From Gemmataceae bacterium (GTDB taxonomy: Bacteria > Planctomycetota > Planctomycetia > Gemmatales > Gemmataceae): a stretch of 48,477 nucleotides of DNA. The first letter of the stretch is position 1, and each line of letters opens with the position of its first letter. Where the stretch lies: assembly GCA_028288765.1 (NCBI GenBank), contig JAQGHQ010000446.1:1-48477 (forward strand). The letters run 5' to 3'. This document shows positions 26,861 to 35,134 of the stretch, one piece after another. Position numbers and translations under genes: made by a program. The notes beneath the pieces were generated by a model. The model was given only the letters and a program-made list of their open reading frames with translations, had not been told where the DNA came from and did no database searches.

Positions 26861-27196
26861 TTCCCACCCCCCGTCGAGCAGCCTTGGTCCGCCACCGGCC
26901 CGGGCGGTGTGTCCCATCGGGGATGGGTCAGCACGGTCGGGACAGCGTCACCGGTTGTATCGGTCCGACCGGCGACAAGGTTTAACGCGATTCCTAAAGT
27001 CCGGACGCCGACCGAACGGGTGCGGGAATGCCGGCCATCAGTTGACGACGAGGGACGGTATCACTAGTGGGTTTGAGCTCGTTCGCGACCGGAGTTCCGG
27101 CCCTGAGCGTTGACCGGCCGGTCGGTTAGACCTAGCATGGGCTCCGTTCGTTCACCCGCGGCGGCAGGCCCCCGTGGTCCACGAGAGCCACACCGG
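26861..27196. other. Intergenic region, divergent promoters expected
   Basis: 336 nt between the start of the short lipoprotein gene and the chosen start of the zincin-like gene. If the latter begins at 27137 or 27110 the gap is shorter. I see no RNA gene, hairpin or repeat. Confidence 0.4.
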
Positions 27197-28039
27197 ATGA
27201 TCGCAAAACGGAACGGAACCTCCCCGCCGGCCGCGCCCGTTCTCCCCCTGCGCCTCGTGGGTGGTGCGACGGAGCTCGATACCATCCCGCCCGTCCGTCG
27301 CCCGTCCGTCCCCGCCCGCCTCCCGTTGGAGCTCCGGTGGGACTCGGCCCGCCACCCGCTCCCGGCCCGGTGGGTAATCCCCAAGGGGCGACGAATCCGG
27401 CCGGCCCGGCCGGCGGGCCGGGCGCCAGAGCCGTTCGACTTCTGTGGGCGGATGCGGCGGTTGTGTGAAGACGTGGTCGCCCGGTGCGAGGCCTTGCGGC
27501 ACGTCCGGATGCCGGCCGTCCTGTTGTCGTTCACCCCGTCCCGCAACCGCAGCCTGTACGGCCTCCAGGCCCGGGTGACCCCGCTCCGCTTCCGCGACGG
27601 CCGGCTCACCCGCCGCCACGGGCAGGTGGAGTACCAGGTCCAGCGGTTTTTCGTGGACGGGGCCGAAATGCTCTACGTCCTGACGTTCTGCCTGCCGCGG
27701 TTCCTCGACCAGCCGTTCGAGGAGAAGCTGGTGACGGTGTTCCACGAGCTCTACCACATGAGTCCGGCGTTCGACGGCGACTTGCGCCGGCACCCGGGCC
27801 GGTACGCCGTCCACTCGCACTCGAAGGAGAGGTACGACGAGCACATGGGGGACCTGGTGAAGCAGTACCTCGTCGCCCACCCGGAACCCGAGTCGTTCGA
27901 CTTCCTCCGGCACGGGTATCAGCACTTGTGGGACCGGCACGGCGGGATCACCGGGGTGGTCGTTCCGCGGCCGAAGTTGCTGCCGGTGGGATGGACGACG
28001 ACCCGGGCCGCGGCCCAGGAACGCGGGGAGAAGGGGTAA
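27197..28039 (+). CDS. Putative zincin metallopeptidase
   Basis: 280 aa from ATG 27197; in-frame ATG 27137 and TTG 27110 are alternatives, and none has a clear ribosome site. Residues 1-75 are Pro/Arg-rich and poorly structured. From ~80 the sequence becomes regular. VLTFCLPRFLDQPFEEKLVTVFHELYHMSPAF holds HELYH at 183-187, the HExxH zinc motif, with downstream H-S-H and DEHM as possible further ligands. The pattern resembles putative phage-type metallopeptidases. No signal peptide is seen, so it may be cytoplasmic. The role is unknown; it stands alone, convergent with the MoxR gene. Confidence 0.65.
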   Translation: MIAKRNGTSPPAAPVLPLRLVGGATELDTIPPVRRPSVPARLPLELRWDSARHPLPARWVIPKGRRIRPARPAGRAPEPFDFCGRMRRLCEDVVARCEALRHVRMPAVLLSFTPSRNRSLYGLQARVTPLRFRDGRLTRRHGQVEYQVQRFFVDGAEMLYVLTFCLPRFLDQPFEEKLVTVFHELYHMSPAFDGDLRRHPGRYAVHSHSKERYDEHMGDLVKQYLVAHPEPESFDFLRHGYQHLWDRHGGITGVVVPRPKLLPVGWTTTRAAAQERGEKG

Positions 28040-28178
28040 GACGGGGCCTGTACCAGCGGCCAAGGCCCGATCGACTCGATGGGCGCAACCCGGCTGAGGT
28101 CAGCACCGTAACGGACGTGGGTCAGTCACATCCGCCCACCAACCACCTGCGGGATGGCTCGCGACCGGGTCCGCCGCG

Positions 28179-29207
28179 TCATGCGTCCCCGAGCAGCTGG
28201 GGGACCTTCTCGCGAAGGTGCTCGATTTCCTGGTGCGACTCGCCGAGGTAGGCGAGCAGCCGGAGGTCGTCCCGGCTCACCGTCCCCCCGCTGAGGAGCC
28301 AAGCCCGTACCCGGAACAGCTTGTAAAGCTTGACGAGCTTCCGGTCACTGATGAAGATTTCGTCCTCGCGGACCAGTGTTTTCACCAGCCGTTGGTATTC
28401 CCGGAACACGTCCGCCGGGAAGAATAACTGCCGGTCGTTCTGCTCCTCCCCGCGGCCGTCGCCGGTCTTGCGGGCGAAGAGGAACGTCAGGTATCGGTTC
28501 GCCTTCACCAGGTCTTCCAGCGTACAGTGCCCCTCCACCCAGGGCTTCTGGTTCAGCCCCTTGTACGCCTCCCCCTGGAGTCCGGCGTCGATGAGCTCGG
28601 TAAAGAACTCGTCCTGCACCGGCCGGCTCTGGACTTTCAGGACGAACCGGTCCTTCAGGGCCGCGAGTTCGCCCTGTTCCGGGATCTCGTTCGTCGCCGC
28701 GAACATCACCCTCAGCGGCACCGCTTCCGGCTTGCCTTCCTGGTAGAACTTCTTCTCGTTGATAATGGTCAGCAGGATGTTCAGGATGGCCGAGTTCGAC
28801 TTGAAGATCTCGTCGAGGAACACGAGTCTGGCGGTCGGGAGCTTGCCCTCCTTCTTGCGGATGTACCTGCCCGCCCGGAGCTCCTTGATGTCGATGGCCC
28901 CGATGATCTCGCTCGGCTCGGTGAACCGGGTCAGCATGTACTCGAAGTAGTCGCCCTCGTCCATCCCCAGGGCGTCCTTGAACTTCAGTACCAGGTCCGA
29001 CTTGGCCGTCCCCGGCGGACCGACCAGCAGCAGCGGTTCCTGGGCAATCGCCGCGACCACCATCAGGTCGATGATCTCCTGCTTGTTCACGAAGAACCGG
29101 CCGAGGGATTCGCGGAACCGGTTGATCCGCTTGCGGAGCCCGTCCGCCTCGGACTGGAGGTCCGCCAGCGACAGGTCGTCCGAGTTGGTCGGGGTGGCAA
29201 CAGCCAT
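28179..29207 (-). CDS. MoxR-family AAA+ ATPase (RavA-like)
   Basis: 342 aa from ATG 29207. Walker A GPPGTAKS at 63-70, Walker B LVFLDE at 128-133, sensor-1 segment MFAATNEIPEQ, and the family's FVNKQEIIDLMVVAAIAQEP lead-in. The C-terminal ~110 residues form the winged-helix/lid part (LLAYLGESHQEIEHLREKV). MoxR ATPases act as chaperones that assemble or activate protein complexes, usually with a VWA-domain partner encoded next door. Here the next genes are on the other strand and carry no VWA domain, so it is an orphan. Unlike the ATPase at 2495, its Walker B is fully canonical. Confidence 0.88.
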   Translation of the reverse strand: MAVATPTNSDDLSLADLQSEADGLRKRINRFRESLGRFFVNKQEIIDLMVVAAIAQEPLLLVGPPGTAKSDLVLKFKDALGMDEGDYFEYMLTRFTEPSEIIGAIDIKELRAGRYIRKKEGKLPTARLVFLDEIFKSNSAILNILLTIINEKKFYQEGKPEAVPLRVMFAATNEIPEQGELAALKDRFVLKVQSRPVQDEFFTELIDAGLQGEAYKGLNQKPWVEGHCTLEDLVKANRYLTFLFARKTGDGRGEEQNDRQLFFPADVFREYQRLVKTLVREDEIFISDRKLVKLYKLFRVRAWLLSGGTVSRDDLRLLAYLGESHQEIEHLREKVPQLLGDA

Positions 29208-29394
29208 CGGCGTTCGTTTGCCTCGGGTGACCGCGGGTATGAAGTGTGTGAATTGTAGGCGCTGCGGACCGCCGAGGGAATCTCGGGCGGGGACTCGTTT
29301 CCCCGCCCGGGCGTTGCGTCCGGTCCGCCGGCGGGTTAGCCTGCGGAGTACGGCAGCCCGATGCGGGCGACTCTTTCTCGCCGGAGGACGACTG

Positions 29395-30267
29395 ATGGTC
29401 CGCTCGCTCTCGGTCACGACCGGGTGGGTCGCCGGCGCGCTGGTTGTGACAGCCTCGCTGTTTCCGAGTACTTCTGCCGAGGAACTTCCGCCCCACCCCG
29501 CCCGGGACCGGCACCTTCAGGTCCTCTACGTCGAGGGCACGCCGCGGTGGGAGTACCGGCAACACCGATCACTTCTCGACCGGCGCGATCCCGAAAAGGG
29601 GCAACTGTTCGCACATAACGTGGTCCTGTTGGGAGCCGACCCCGAGTACCCGACGCAGGACCAACGGGCCCTCGCGGACATCCCCCTCGGCGCCGAACTC
29701 GACCATTTCGACCTCGTGATCCTGGGCGACGTCGACCCCGAAGACCGGCGGATCGCCGGGGCACGGACCCGGGACCTGGCCCGGTACGTCCGGGACGGCG
29801 GCCGGTTACTGGTGATTGCCGGTCCCTTGCACGTCCCCCACGACTTGAAAGGGACCGCACTCCAAGACGTCCTGCCCATCGACCTCGGCGACCGCCCGGT
29901 CGGGAAGAAGGACGCGGAGTGGAAGACCGGGTATCGGCCGGTGGTAACCGAGGCAGGACGAAAGCACCCGGCGTTTCAGACCGAGCCGAAGGAGGTTGCG
30001 AGGGCCCGGGTCTGGAATGCCTTGCCCGAGATGTACTGGTGGGCGGGCGGGCACAAGGCGAAAGCCGGGGCCGAAGTGCTACTGACCCACCCGACGGTGC
30101 CCGCGGACGAGGGCCCCCTTCCGCTCGTCGTGTGGAAGAAAGTCGAGAAAGGCCGGTGCGGGTTCGTCGGGTTCGACGAAACCTGGCGCTGGCGGCGGAA
30201 CACCGATGGGGACCGACAGTACCGAATCTTCTGGACCACCCTGTGGCGCTCTCTGGCCGCGGGCTGA
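29395..30267 (+). CDS. Secreted glutamine-amidotransferase-like protein
   Basis: 290 aa from ATG 29395 with GGAGG 7 nt upstream. Signal peptide at ~1-28 (VAGALVVTASLFPSTSAEE). The mature part starts with RHLQVLYVEGTPRWEYRQHRSLL. This is the opening of class I GATase-like domains that planctomycetes often place at the C-terminus of large VWA/BatA-like membrane proteins. LDHFDLVILGDVDPEDRRI and VRDGGRLLVIAGP follow the flavodoxin-like strand pattern. No catalytic Cys-His pair is apparent, so it is probably non-enzymatic. The protein looks like a free-standing version of that domain. The cupin gene follows after 21 nt, likely in one operon. Confidence 0.7.
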   Translation: MVRSLSVTTGWVAGALVVTASLFPSTSAEELPPHPARDRHLQVLYVEGTPRWEYRQHRSLLDRRDPEKGQLFAHNVVLLGADPEYPTQDQRALADIPLGAELDHFDLVILGDVDPEDRRIAGARTRDLARYVRDGGRLLVIAGPLHVPHDLKGTALQDVLPIDLGDRPVGKKDAEWKTGYRPVVTEAGRKHPAFQTEPKEVARARVWNALPEMYWWAGGHKAKAGAEVLLTHPTVPADEGPLPLVVWKKVEKGRCGFVGFDETWRWRRNTDGDRQYRIFWTTLWRSLAAG

Positions 30268-30288
30268 GCCGGAAAAGAGGAGACAGCC

Positions 30289-30639
30289 GTGAACACGACC
30301 GCCCGGTACATGCGCCGCGACCCCGCCGAGGTCCACCCGTGGGCCGAGACGTGCGGCCAGATCCGCCCCCTGATCGAGGCGGCCGACGGGGCCGCCGCCG
30401 AAGTCCACCACGTCGAGATCGACGGCGCGAAGCTGCACTACCACAAGCAAACGGACGAGGTCTACTACGTCATCGACGGGGAGGGGACGATGACCCTCGA
30501 CGACGAGGAGATCCCGGTCCACAAGGGGGTCGTCGTGTACGTCCCGCGCGGCGTCAAGCACAAGGCGGTCGGGAAGCTCGTCGTCCTGACGGTCTGCATC
30601 CCGCGCGGCGTGCTGGCCGATATTTACGAGCTGGAGTGA
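30289..30639 (+). CDS. Small cupin-domain protein
   Basis: 116 aa, GTG start with AAGAGGAG 7 nt upstream. Single cupin barrel: motif 1 LHYHKQTDEVYYVIDGEGTM (about 49-68) supplies H, H and E ligands. Motif 2 VPRGVKHKAVG supplies the last His. Such small cupins bind a metal and act as isomerases, dioxygenases or sugar-binding proteins; the specific reaction cannot be told. Cytoplasmic. The gene follows the GATase-like gene by 21 nt and converges with the glycogen phosphorylase gene 9 nt beyond its stop. Confidence 0.88.
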   Translation: MNTTARYMRRDPAEVHPWAETCGQIRPLIEAADGAAAEVHHVEIDGAKLHYHKQTDEVYYVIDGEGTMTLDDEEIPVHKGVVVYVPRGVKHKAVGKLVVLTVCIPRGVLADIYELE

Positions 30640-30648
30640 GCGGGGCCG

Positions 30649-33231
30649 TTATCCCCACGTCACCAGCCCGGGCTCGAACAGGTGCGGCAGGTTCACGTGC
30701 CGGGGCAGGACCCGCACACTGAACCCGAATTGCCCGCTCGCGAAACACGGCACCTTCCCCGAGAACGTCACCATCCGTGGGGACCCGTTGGGCGAGAACG
30801 GGGAGTCCGGGAGCAAGGCCATTGCCCGCGGCTCGGCGATCTCCCCCATCGCGTCCAGGACGCCGTGGCAGAGCTGGACCTCCACGTCGTCCGGGGTGAA
30901 GTGCCCGAGGTTCACCCGCACCCGGACCGGGAACACCCCGCCGACCTTGTGCGTCTCCCCGACCGGGGCCTCGACCGCCTCCACCTTCACGTGGCCCCAG
31001 TCGTTCTGGACCCGCCGCCGCCACGCGGCCAGTTCCCGGGCCGCCTTCAGGTGGTCGGCCGCCAGCCGGGAGAACCGGCGGTGGCTCGGGATGTAACACC
31101 GCTCGGTGTACTCCTTGACCATCCGGTTCGTGTTGAACACCGGGACCAGGGTCATGATCGACCGCTTCATCCGCCGGACCCAGCCCCGCGGGAGGTTGTC
31201 GGTCCCCCGCGTGTAGAAGAGGGGGGCGATGTCCTGCTCGATCAGGTCGTACAGGGCCCGGCTCTCGACCTCGTCCTGGTACGCGAGGTCCTGGTACTCC
31301 TCCCCGGCCCCGATGGCCCAGCCGTTGTCCCCGTCGTACCCCTCCACCCACCAGCCGTCCAGGATGGAGAGGTTGAGCCCGCCGTTGCACGGCACCTTCA
31401 TCCCGCTCGTGCCGGACGCCTCGAGCGGCCGGCGGGGGTTGTTCAGCCAGACGTCCACCCCCTGCACCAGGTGCCGGGCGACGTTCATGTCGTAGTCTTC
31501 GAGGAACACGACCCGCTTGCGGAACTCCGGCCGCCGGGCCATCTGCACGACCCGGGCGATCAGCTCTTTCCCGCCGTGGTCCCGCGGGTGGGCCTTCCCG
31601 CTGAAGATGAACTGGACCGGCCGGTCGTCGTTGTTCAGGATGGCCGCGATCCGGGCCTCGTTGCGGAAGATCAAGTCGCCCCGCTTGTAGGTGGCGAACC
31701 GGCGGGCGAACCCGATCGTCAGGGCGTCCGGGTCGAGCGCCTCCTCGGCCGCGTCGACCTCGCTCGGGGGCGAGCCGCGCCGCTTGAGTTGGGCCTTCAG
31801 CCGCTGCCGGGCGAACGCGACGAGCCGCTCCCGGCCGCGCTCGTGGGTCCGCCACAGTTCGGCGTCCGGGATGTGTTCGACCCGGTTCCAGATGGCGAAG
31901 TCGGTCGGCCGCTCCTCCCACTGGATGCCCAGGTACCGGTCGTACAGGTGCTCGACCTCCGGGGACAACCAGCTCTGGGTGTGGACCCCGTTCGTGATTG
32001 ACGTGATCGGGACGTCGGTGGCCGGGAGCCCGGGCCAGATCTCGTGCCACATCCGGCGGGACACGCTCCCGTGCAGCTTGCTCACCCCGTTGCTCGTGTT
32101 CGCCAGTTTGAGGGCCAGCACGGTCATCCCGAACGGCTCGTTCTCGTTGCCGGGGTGCTGCCGGCCGAGGGCCGCGAGGACGTGCCGGTCCACCCCCATC
32201 TTGTGCAGGTACGCCCCGAGGTACTGCTCGACCATGTGCATCGGGAAGGCGTCGTTGCCGGCGGGAACCGGGGTGTGGGTGGTGAAGCACGTCCCGGCCT
32301 TGACCGCCTCGACCGCGGTCGGGAAGTCGAGGTGGTGCTCCTCCATCATCATCCGGACCCGCTCCAGCCCGCAGAACGCCGAGTGCCCCTCGTTCATGTG
32401 GCACACGGTGGGAATCTTCCCGAGCGCCTTCAGGGCCCGGATTCCGCCGATCCCGAGGGCGATCTCCTGCTGGATCCGGGTGTGCTGGTCGCCGCCGTAG
32501 AGCTGGGCGGTGATCCCCCGGTCTTCCGGCTGGTTCTCGGGGATGTTCGCGTCGAGCAGGTACAGCGGCACCCGCCCGACCTGGATGTGCCAGATCCGGA
32601 GGAAGAGCTCCCGCCCCGGGAGAGGGACGGATACCAGCACCGGGCTCCCGTTGGGGTTCAGTTCGGGAATGAGCGGGAGGTTGAAGAAGTCGTTCTCGGG
32701 GTATCGCTCTTGCTGCCACCCGTCGATGTTCAGGTACTGCCGGAAGTAGCCCTCGCGGTACATCAGGCTCACGCCGGAGAGTGGTAGACCGAGGTCGCTC
32801 GCACTCTTCAGGTGGTCGCCGGCGAGGACGCCCAGGCCGCCGGAGTAGACCGGCACGCTCTCGTGAATCCCGAACTCGGCGGAGAAGTACGCGATCCGGG
32901 GCGGGGGCTCGTCCGGGCTGGTCGGGAAGGTCTCCTGGAACCAGGTCCGGGCGTTCAGGTAGTGGTCGAGGGCGCCGGCCACGCGGTCCATGTGGGCGAG
33001 GAACCCGTCGTCCTGTTCCAGCTGCTCGAACCGGGCCTGTTCCGTCGCGCCCAGGAGGCGGATCGGGCTGTGATCGAGGGCCTCGAACAGGTCCGGGTTG
33101 ACCCGACGGAACAGGGCGACGGCGTCGGCGTTCCAGCACCACCAGAGGTTGTAGGCGAGCTTGTGGAGCGGCTGGAGCCGTTCCGGAAGGCACGGCAGAA
33201 CGGTGTACGCACGGATCAAACGACCGGGCAT
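30649..33231 (-). CDS. glgP: Alpha-glucan (glycogen) phosphorylase
   Basis: 860 aa from ATG 33231, with GAGAGG 8 nt upstream; a longer frame from 33363 lacks support. The N-terminal ~110 residues match DUF3417 (HKLAYNLWWCWNADAVALFRRV), typical of the shorter TIGR02094-type phosphorylases. The GT35 core has AYFSAEFGIHES, YSGGLGVLAGDHLKSASDLG, CHMNEGHSAF, and the PLP-lysine motif EASGTSGMKVPCNGG. A C-terminal beta domain follows (VRVRVNLGHFTPDDVEVQL). It releases glucose 1-phosphate from alpha-1,4-glucans. The nucleotide-sugar genes to the right use sugar 1-phosphates, but no operon is evident. Confidence 0.93.
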   Translation of the reverse strand: MPGRLIRAYTVLPCLPERLQPLHKLAYNLWWCWNADAVALFRRVNPDLFEALDHSPIRLLGATEQARFEQLEQDDGFLAHMDRVAGALDHYLNARTWFQETFPTSPDEPPPRIAYFSAEFGIHESVPVYSGGLGVLAGDHLKSASDLGLPLSGVSLMYREGYFRQYLNIDGWQQERYPENDFFNLPLIPELNPNGSPVLVSVPLPGRELFLRIWHIQVGRVPLYLLDANIPENQPEDRGITAQLYGGDQHTRIQQEIALGIGGIRALKALGKIPTVCHMNEGHSAFCGLERVRMMMEEHHLDFPTAVEAVKAGTCFTTHTPVPAGNDAFPMHMVEQYLGAYLHKMGVDRHVLAALGRQHPGNENEPFGMTVLALKLANTSNGVSKLHGSVSRRMWHEIWPGLPATDVPITSITNGVHTQSWLSPEVEHLYDRYLGIQWEERPTDFAIWNRVEHIPDAELWRTHERGRERLVAFARQRLKAQLKRRGSPPSEVDAAEEALDPDALTIGFARRFATYKRGDLIFRNEARIAAILNNDDRPVQFIFSGKAHPRDHGGKELIARVVQMARRPEFRKRVVFLEDYDMNVARHLVQGVDVWLNNPRRPLEASGTSGMKVPCNGGLNLSILDGWWVEGYDGDNGWAIGAGEEYQDLAYQDEVESRALYDLIEQDIAPLFYTRGTDNLPRGWVRRMKRSIMTLVPVFNTNRMVKEYTERCYIPSHRRFSRLAADHLKAARELAAWRRRVQNDWGHVKVEAVEAPVGETHKVGGVFPVRVRVNLGHFTPDDVEVQLCHGVLDAMGEIAEPRAMALLPDSPFSPNGSPRMVTFSGKVPCFASGQFGFSVRVLPRHVNLPHLFEPGLVTWG

Positions 33232-33399
33232 GCCAGAACCTCTCGGGTGACGACGCCGGGCGGTCGAAGGCCCGCGCGGCGGAACGACCATGTCCGGGAG
33301 AAGACCTGGGTAGTTTAAGGCGACTGGAGGGAGATTCAATTCCGCTTGGAACATCGACCGCAAAGCGATTCGACCAAACAGTTTGTAGGCGGACGACGG

Positions 33400-33888
33400 T
33401 CAGACGGTCGTTTCGTCCGTCGGCGGAGGCGGATCCGGAAGTGTCCCTTCAGGCGGACAACCCGCGTCGAGGAACGCCTGGAGGATCAGCTGCGCGGCGA
33501 CGCGGTCCCGGCGGTCCCGGCGCTTACGGTGGGACAGGCCGGCGTCCCACAAAGCGTCTTCCGCCGCCGCGGTCGTGAACCGCTCGTCCCAGAATACGGC
33601 CGGCAGTTGAGTCACGCCCCCGAGCCAGGCCCCGAACGCCCGCGCCTCGGCCGCCTTCTTCCCCTCCTCACCCCCGGTGTGGAGTGGCAGACCGATCACC
33701 AGGCCCACCACGCCTTCGGCCGCCGCCACACGCTTGAGGGTGGTCGCATCGAGCTGGGGATTCAGGCGGGTGTAGGTCTGGAGCGGCGACGAAATGACCC
33801 GATCGGGGTCGGACACGGCCAGCCCGATCCGGACGGTCCCGAAGTCGACCCCGAGGAGGCGGCCCCGGGGAGGAAAAGCCGCGCTCAC
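33400..33888 (-). CDS. ruvX: RuvX/YqgF-type putative Holliday junction resolvase
   Basis: 162 aa. RNase H-like fold: LLGVDFGTVRIGLAVSD with the first catalytic Asp at 15, VVGLVIGLPLHTGGEEGKKAAEA with the family's GLP segment, and FWDERFTTAAAEDAL with the last acidic residues. It processes the 5' end of 16S rRNA and may also act on Holliday junctions. The start is GTG, and its first four bases overlap the TGA of the mannose-1-phosphate guanylyltransferase gene (GTGA), a sign of translational coupling. The C-terminal ~20 residues are a Pro-rich extension. Confidence 0.9.
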   Translation of the reverse strand: MSAAFPPRGRLLGVDFGTVRIGLAVSDPDRVISSPLQTYTRLNPQLDATTLKRVAAAEGVVGLVIGLPLHTGGEEGKKAAEARAFGAWLGGVTQLPAVFWDERFTTAAAEDALWDAGLSHRKRRDRRDRVAAQLILQAFLDAGCPPEGTLPDPPPPTDETTV

Positions 33889-34973
33889 AGATACCGCCCC
33901 AGGCCCTTCGCCTTGATCTCGTCCACGAGCTTCTTGACCTCGGCCTCTTTCTCACGGGTGGCGACCAGGGTGGAGTTCCCGTTCTGGATGATGATGAGGT
34001 CGTTCACCCCGATGGTGCCGATCAGGTGATCGGAGTCGGAAACGATCACGCAGCCGCTCGTCTTCACCCCGCAGTGAAGGGCCTGGACCGTGTTCCGGTC
34101 CTTGTCCTGGGGGTTGCGGCGCTCGAGGGCGAGCCAGCTCCCCACGTCGTCCCACTGGTACGGGGCGTGCATCACCAGCACCTTCCCGGCCTTCCCGGCC
34201 TCCTGCATGACCGCGTAGTCGATGCTGATCTTCTCGGCCTTTTCGTACTCGGACCGGAACAGGTCCGGGCCGCGAGGAGTGCCCCACGCCTCGGCGATCC
34301 GCATGACGGTCGCGTGGAGGGCGGGCTTGCGCCGTTCCAGCTCGCCGAGAACCGCCCCCGGCTTCCAGACGAAGATCCCGCTGTTCCAGTAATACTCGCC
34401 CGACGCCACGTACCGCTCGGCGGTGTCCGGGTCCGGCTTCTCTTTGAATTCGGTCACCCGCGAGAGTGGTATCCCCTGCCGGGTCGCCATCTGTTCGCCG
34501 AACCGGATGTACCCGTATCCGTCGGACGGGTAGGTGGGGCGGATGCCGAAGGTGAGGAGCGACGTGGGAAAGTCGGTCGCGAACTGCTCGGCGGCGTGGA
34601 CGGCCCGGCGAAACTCCTGGGCCGGCTCGATAACGTGGTCGGCCGGCATCACCACGATGGTCGCGTCCGGGTCTTCCCGGGCGATGAGGGCGGCCCCGAG
34701 GCCGATACACGGCGCCGTGTCGCGGCGGGCCGGCTCGCCGACGACGTGGCCGGGCGGGAGCTCGGGAAGCTGCTCGGCGGTCGCGTCGCGGTACTGATCG
34801 GCGGTCAACACCCACGTGCGGTCCGGGGGGACCTGGGCGGCGATCCGGTCGACCGTCTCCTGGAGCAGGGTCCGGTCACCGGCGAAAGACAGGAACTGCT
34901 TCGGCCGGCGGTCCCGGCTCCGCGGCCAGAACCGGGTGCCCCCACCGCCGGCCATGATCATTGCGTGAAGCAT
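33885..34973 (-). CDS. manC: Mannose-1-phosphate guanylyltransferase
   Basis: 362 aa from ATG 34973. The N-terminus MIMAGGGGTRFWPRSRDRRPKQFL holds the nucleotide-binding GGxGTR and the PKQF signature of GDP-mannose pyrophosphorylases. Further family segments are VVMPADHVIEP, VTEFKEKPDPDTAERY, YYWNSGIFVWK and YQWDDVGSW. The C-terminal isomerase (ManA) domain of bifunctional AlgA enzymes is absent. It makes GDP-mannose from GTP and mannose 1-phosphate for surface glycans. Overlap with ruvX by 4 nt indicates one transcript. Confidence 0.92.
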   Translation of the reverse strand: MLHAMIMAGGGGTRFWPRSRDRRPKQFLSFAGDRTLLQETVDRIAAQVPPDRTWVLTADQYRDATAEQLPELPPGHVVGEPARRDTAPCIGLGAALIAREDPDATIVVMPADHVIEPAQEFRRAVHAAEQFATDFPTSLLTFGIRPTYPSDGYGYIRFGEQMATRQGIPLSRVTEFKEKPDPDTAERYVASGEYYWNSGIFVWKPGAVLGELERRKPALHATVMRIAEAWGTPRGPDLFRSEYEKAEKISIDYAVMQEAGKAGKVLVMHAPYQWDDVGSWLALERRNPQDKDRNTVQALHCGVKTSGCVIVSDSDHLIGTIGVNDLIIIQNGNSTLVATREKEAEVKKLVDEIKAKGLGRYL

Positions 34974-35004
34974 CAGCCTCTCCGAGGACAGATTGTAACA
35001 GGCT

Positions 35005-35117
35005 GCCCGGGGCTCCCGCCCTGAGCTAAGAACGGCCGCCGCTCCGCGGCTATTGAACCCGACTCCTCTTAGCCCCGGAGGGGCGTTCGTACATAGCCCA
35101 GGGCGGGAGCCCCGGGC
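35005..35117. repeat. 24-bp inverted repeat with inner hairpin
   Basis: Arms 35005-35028 and 35094-35117 are reverse complements apart from one base (GCCCGGGGCTCCCGCCCTG core). The interior holds a second small hairpin, AGCCCC-GGA-GGGGC. It lies between the UDP-sugar pyrophosphorylase stop and the manC start. The same GAGCCCCGGGC core occurs near 21590. Confidence 0.7.
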
Positions 35118-35134
35118 GGCCTTGTCGTCTTCGG

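Noticed and set aside
30554..33193. Long frame overlapping the glycogen phosphorylase gene
   Set aside because: Out-of-frame shadow rich in Arg and Pro; the phosphorylase motifs are all in the other frame.
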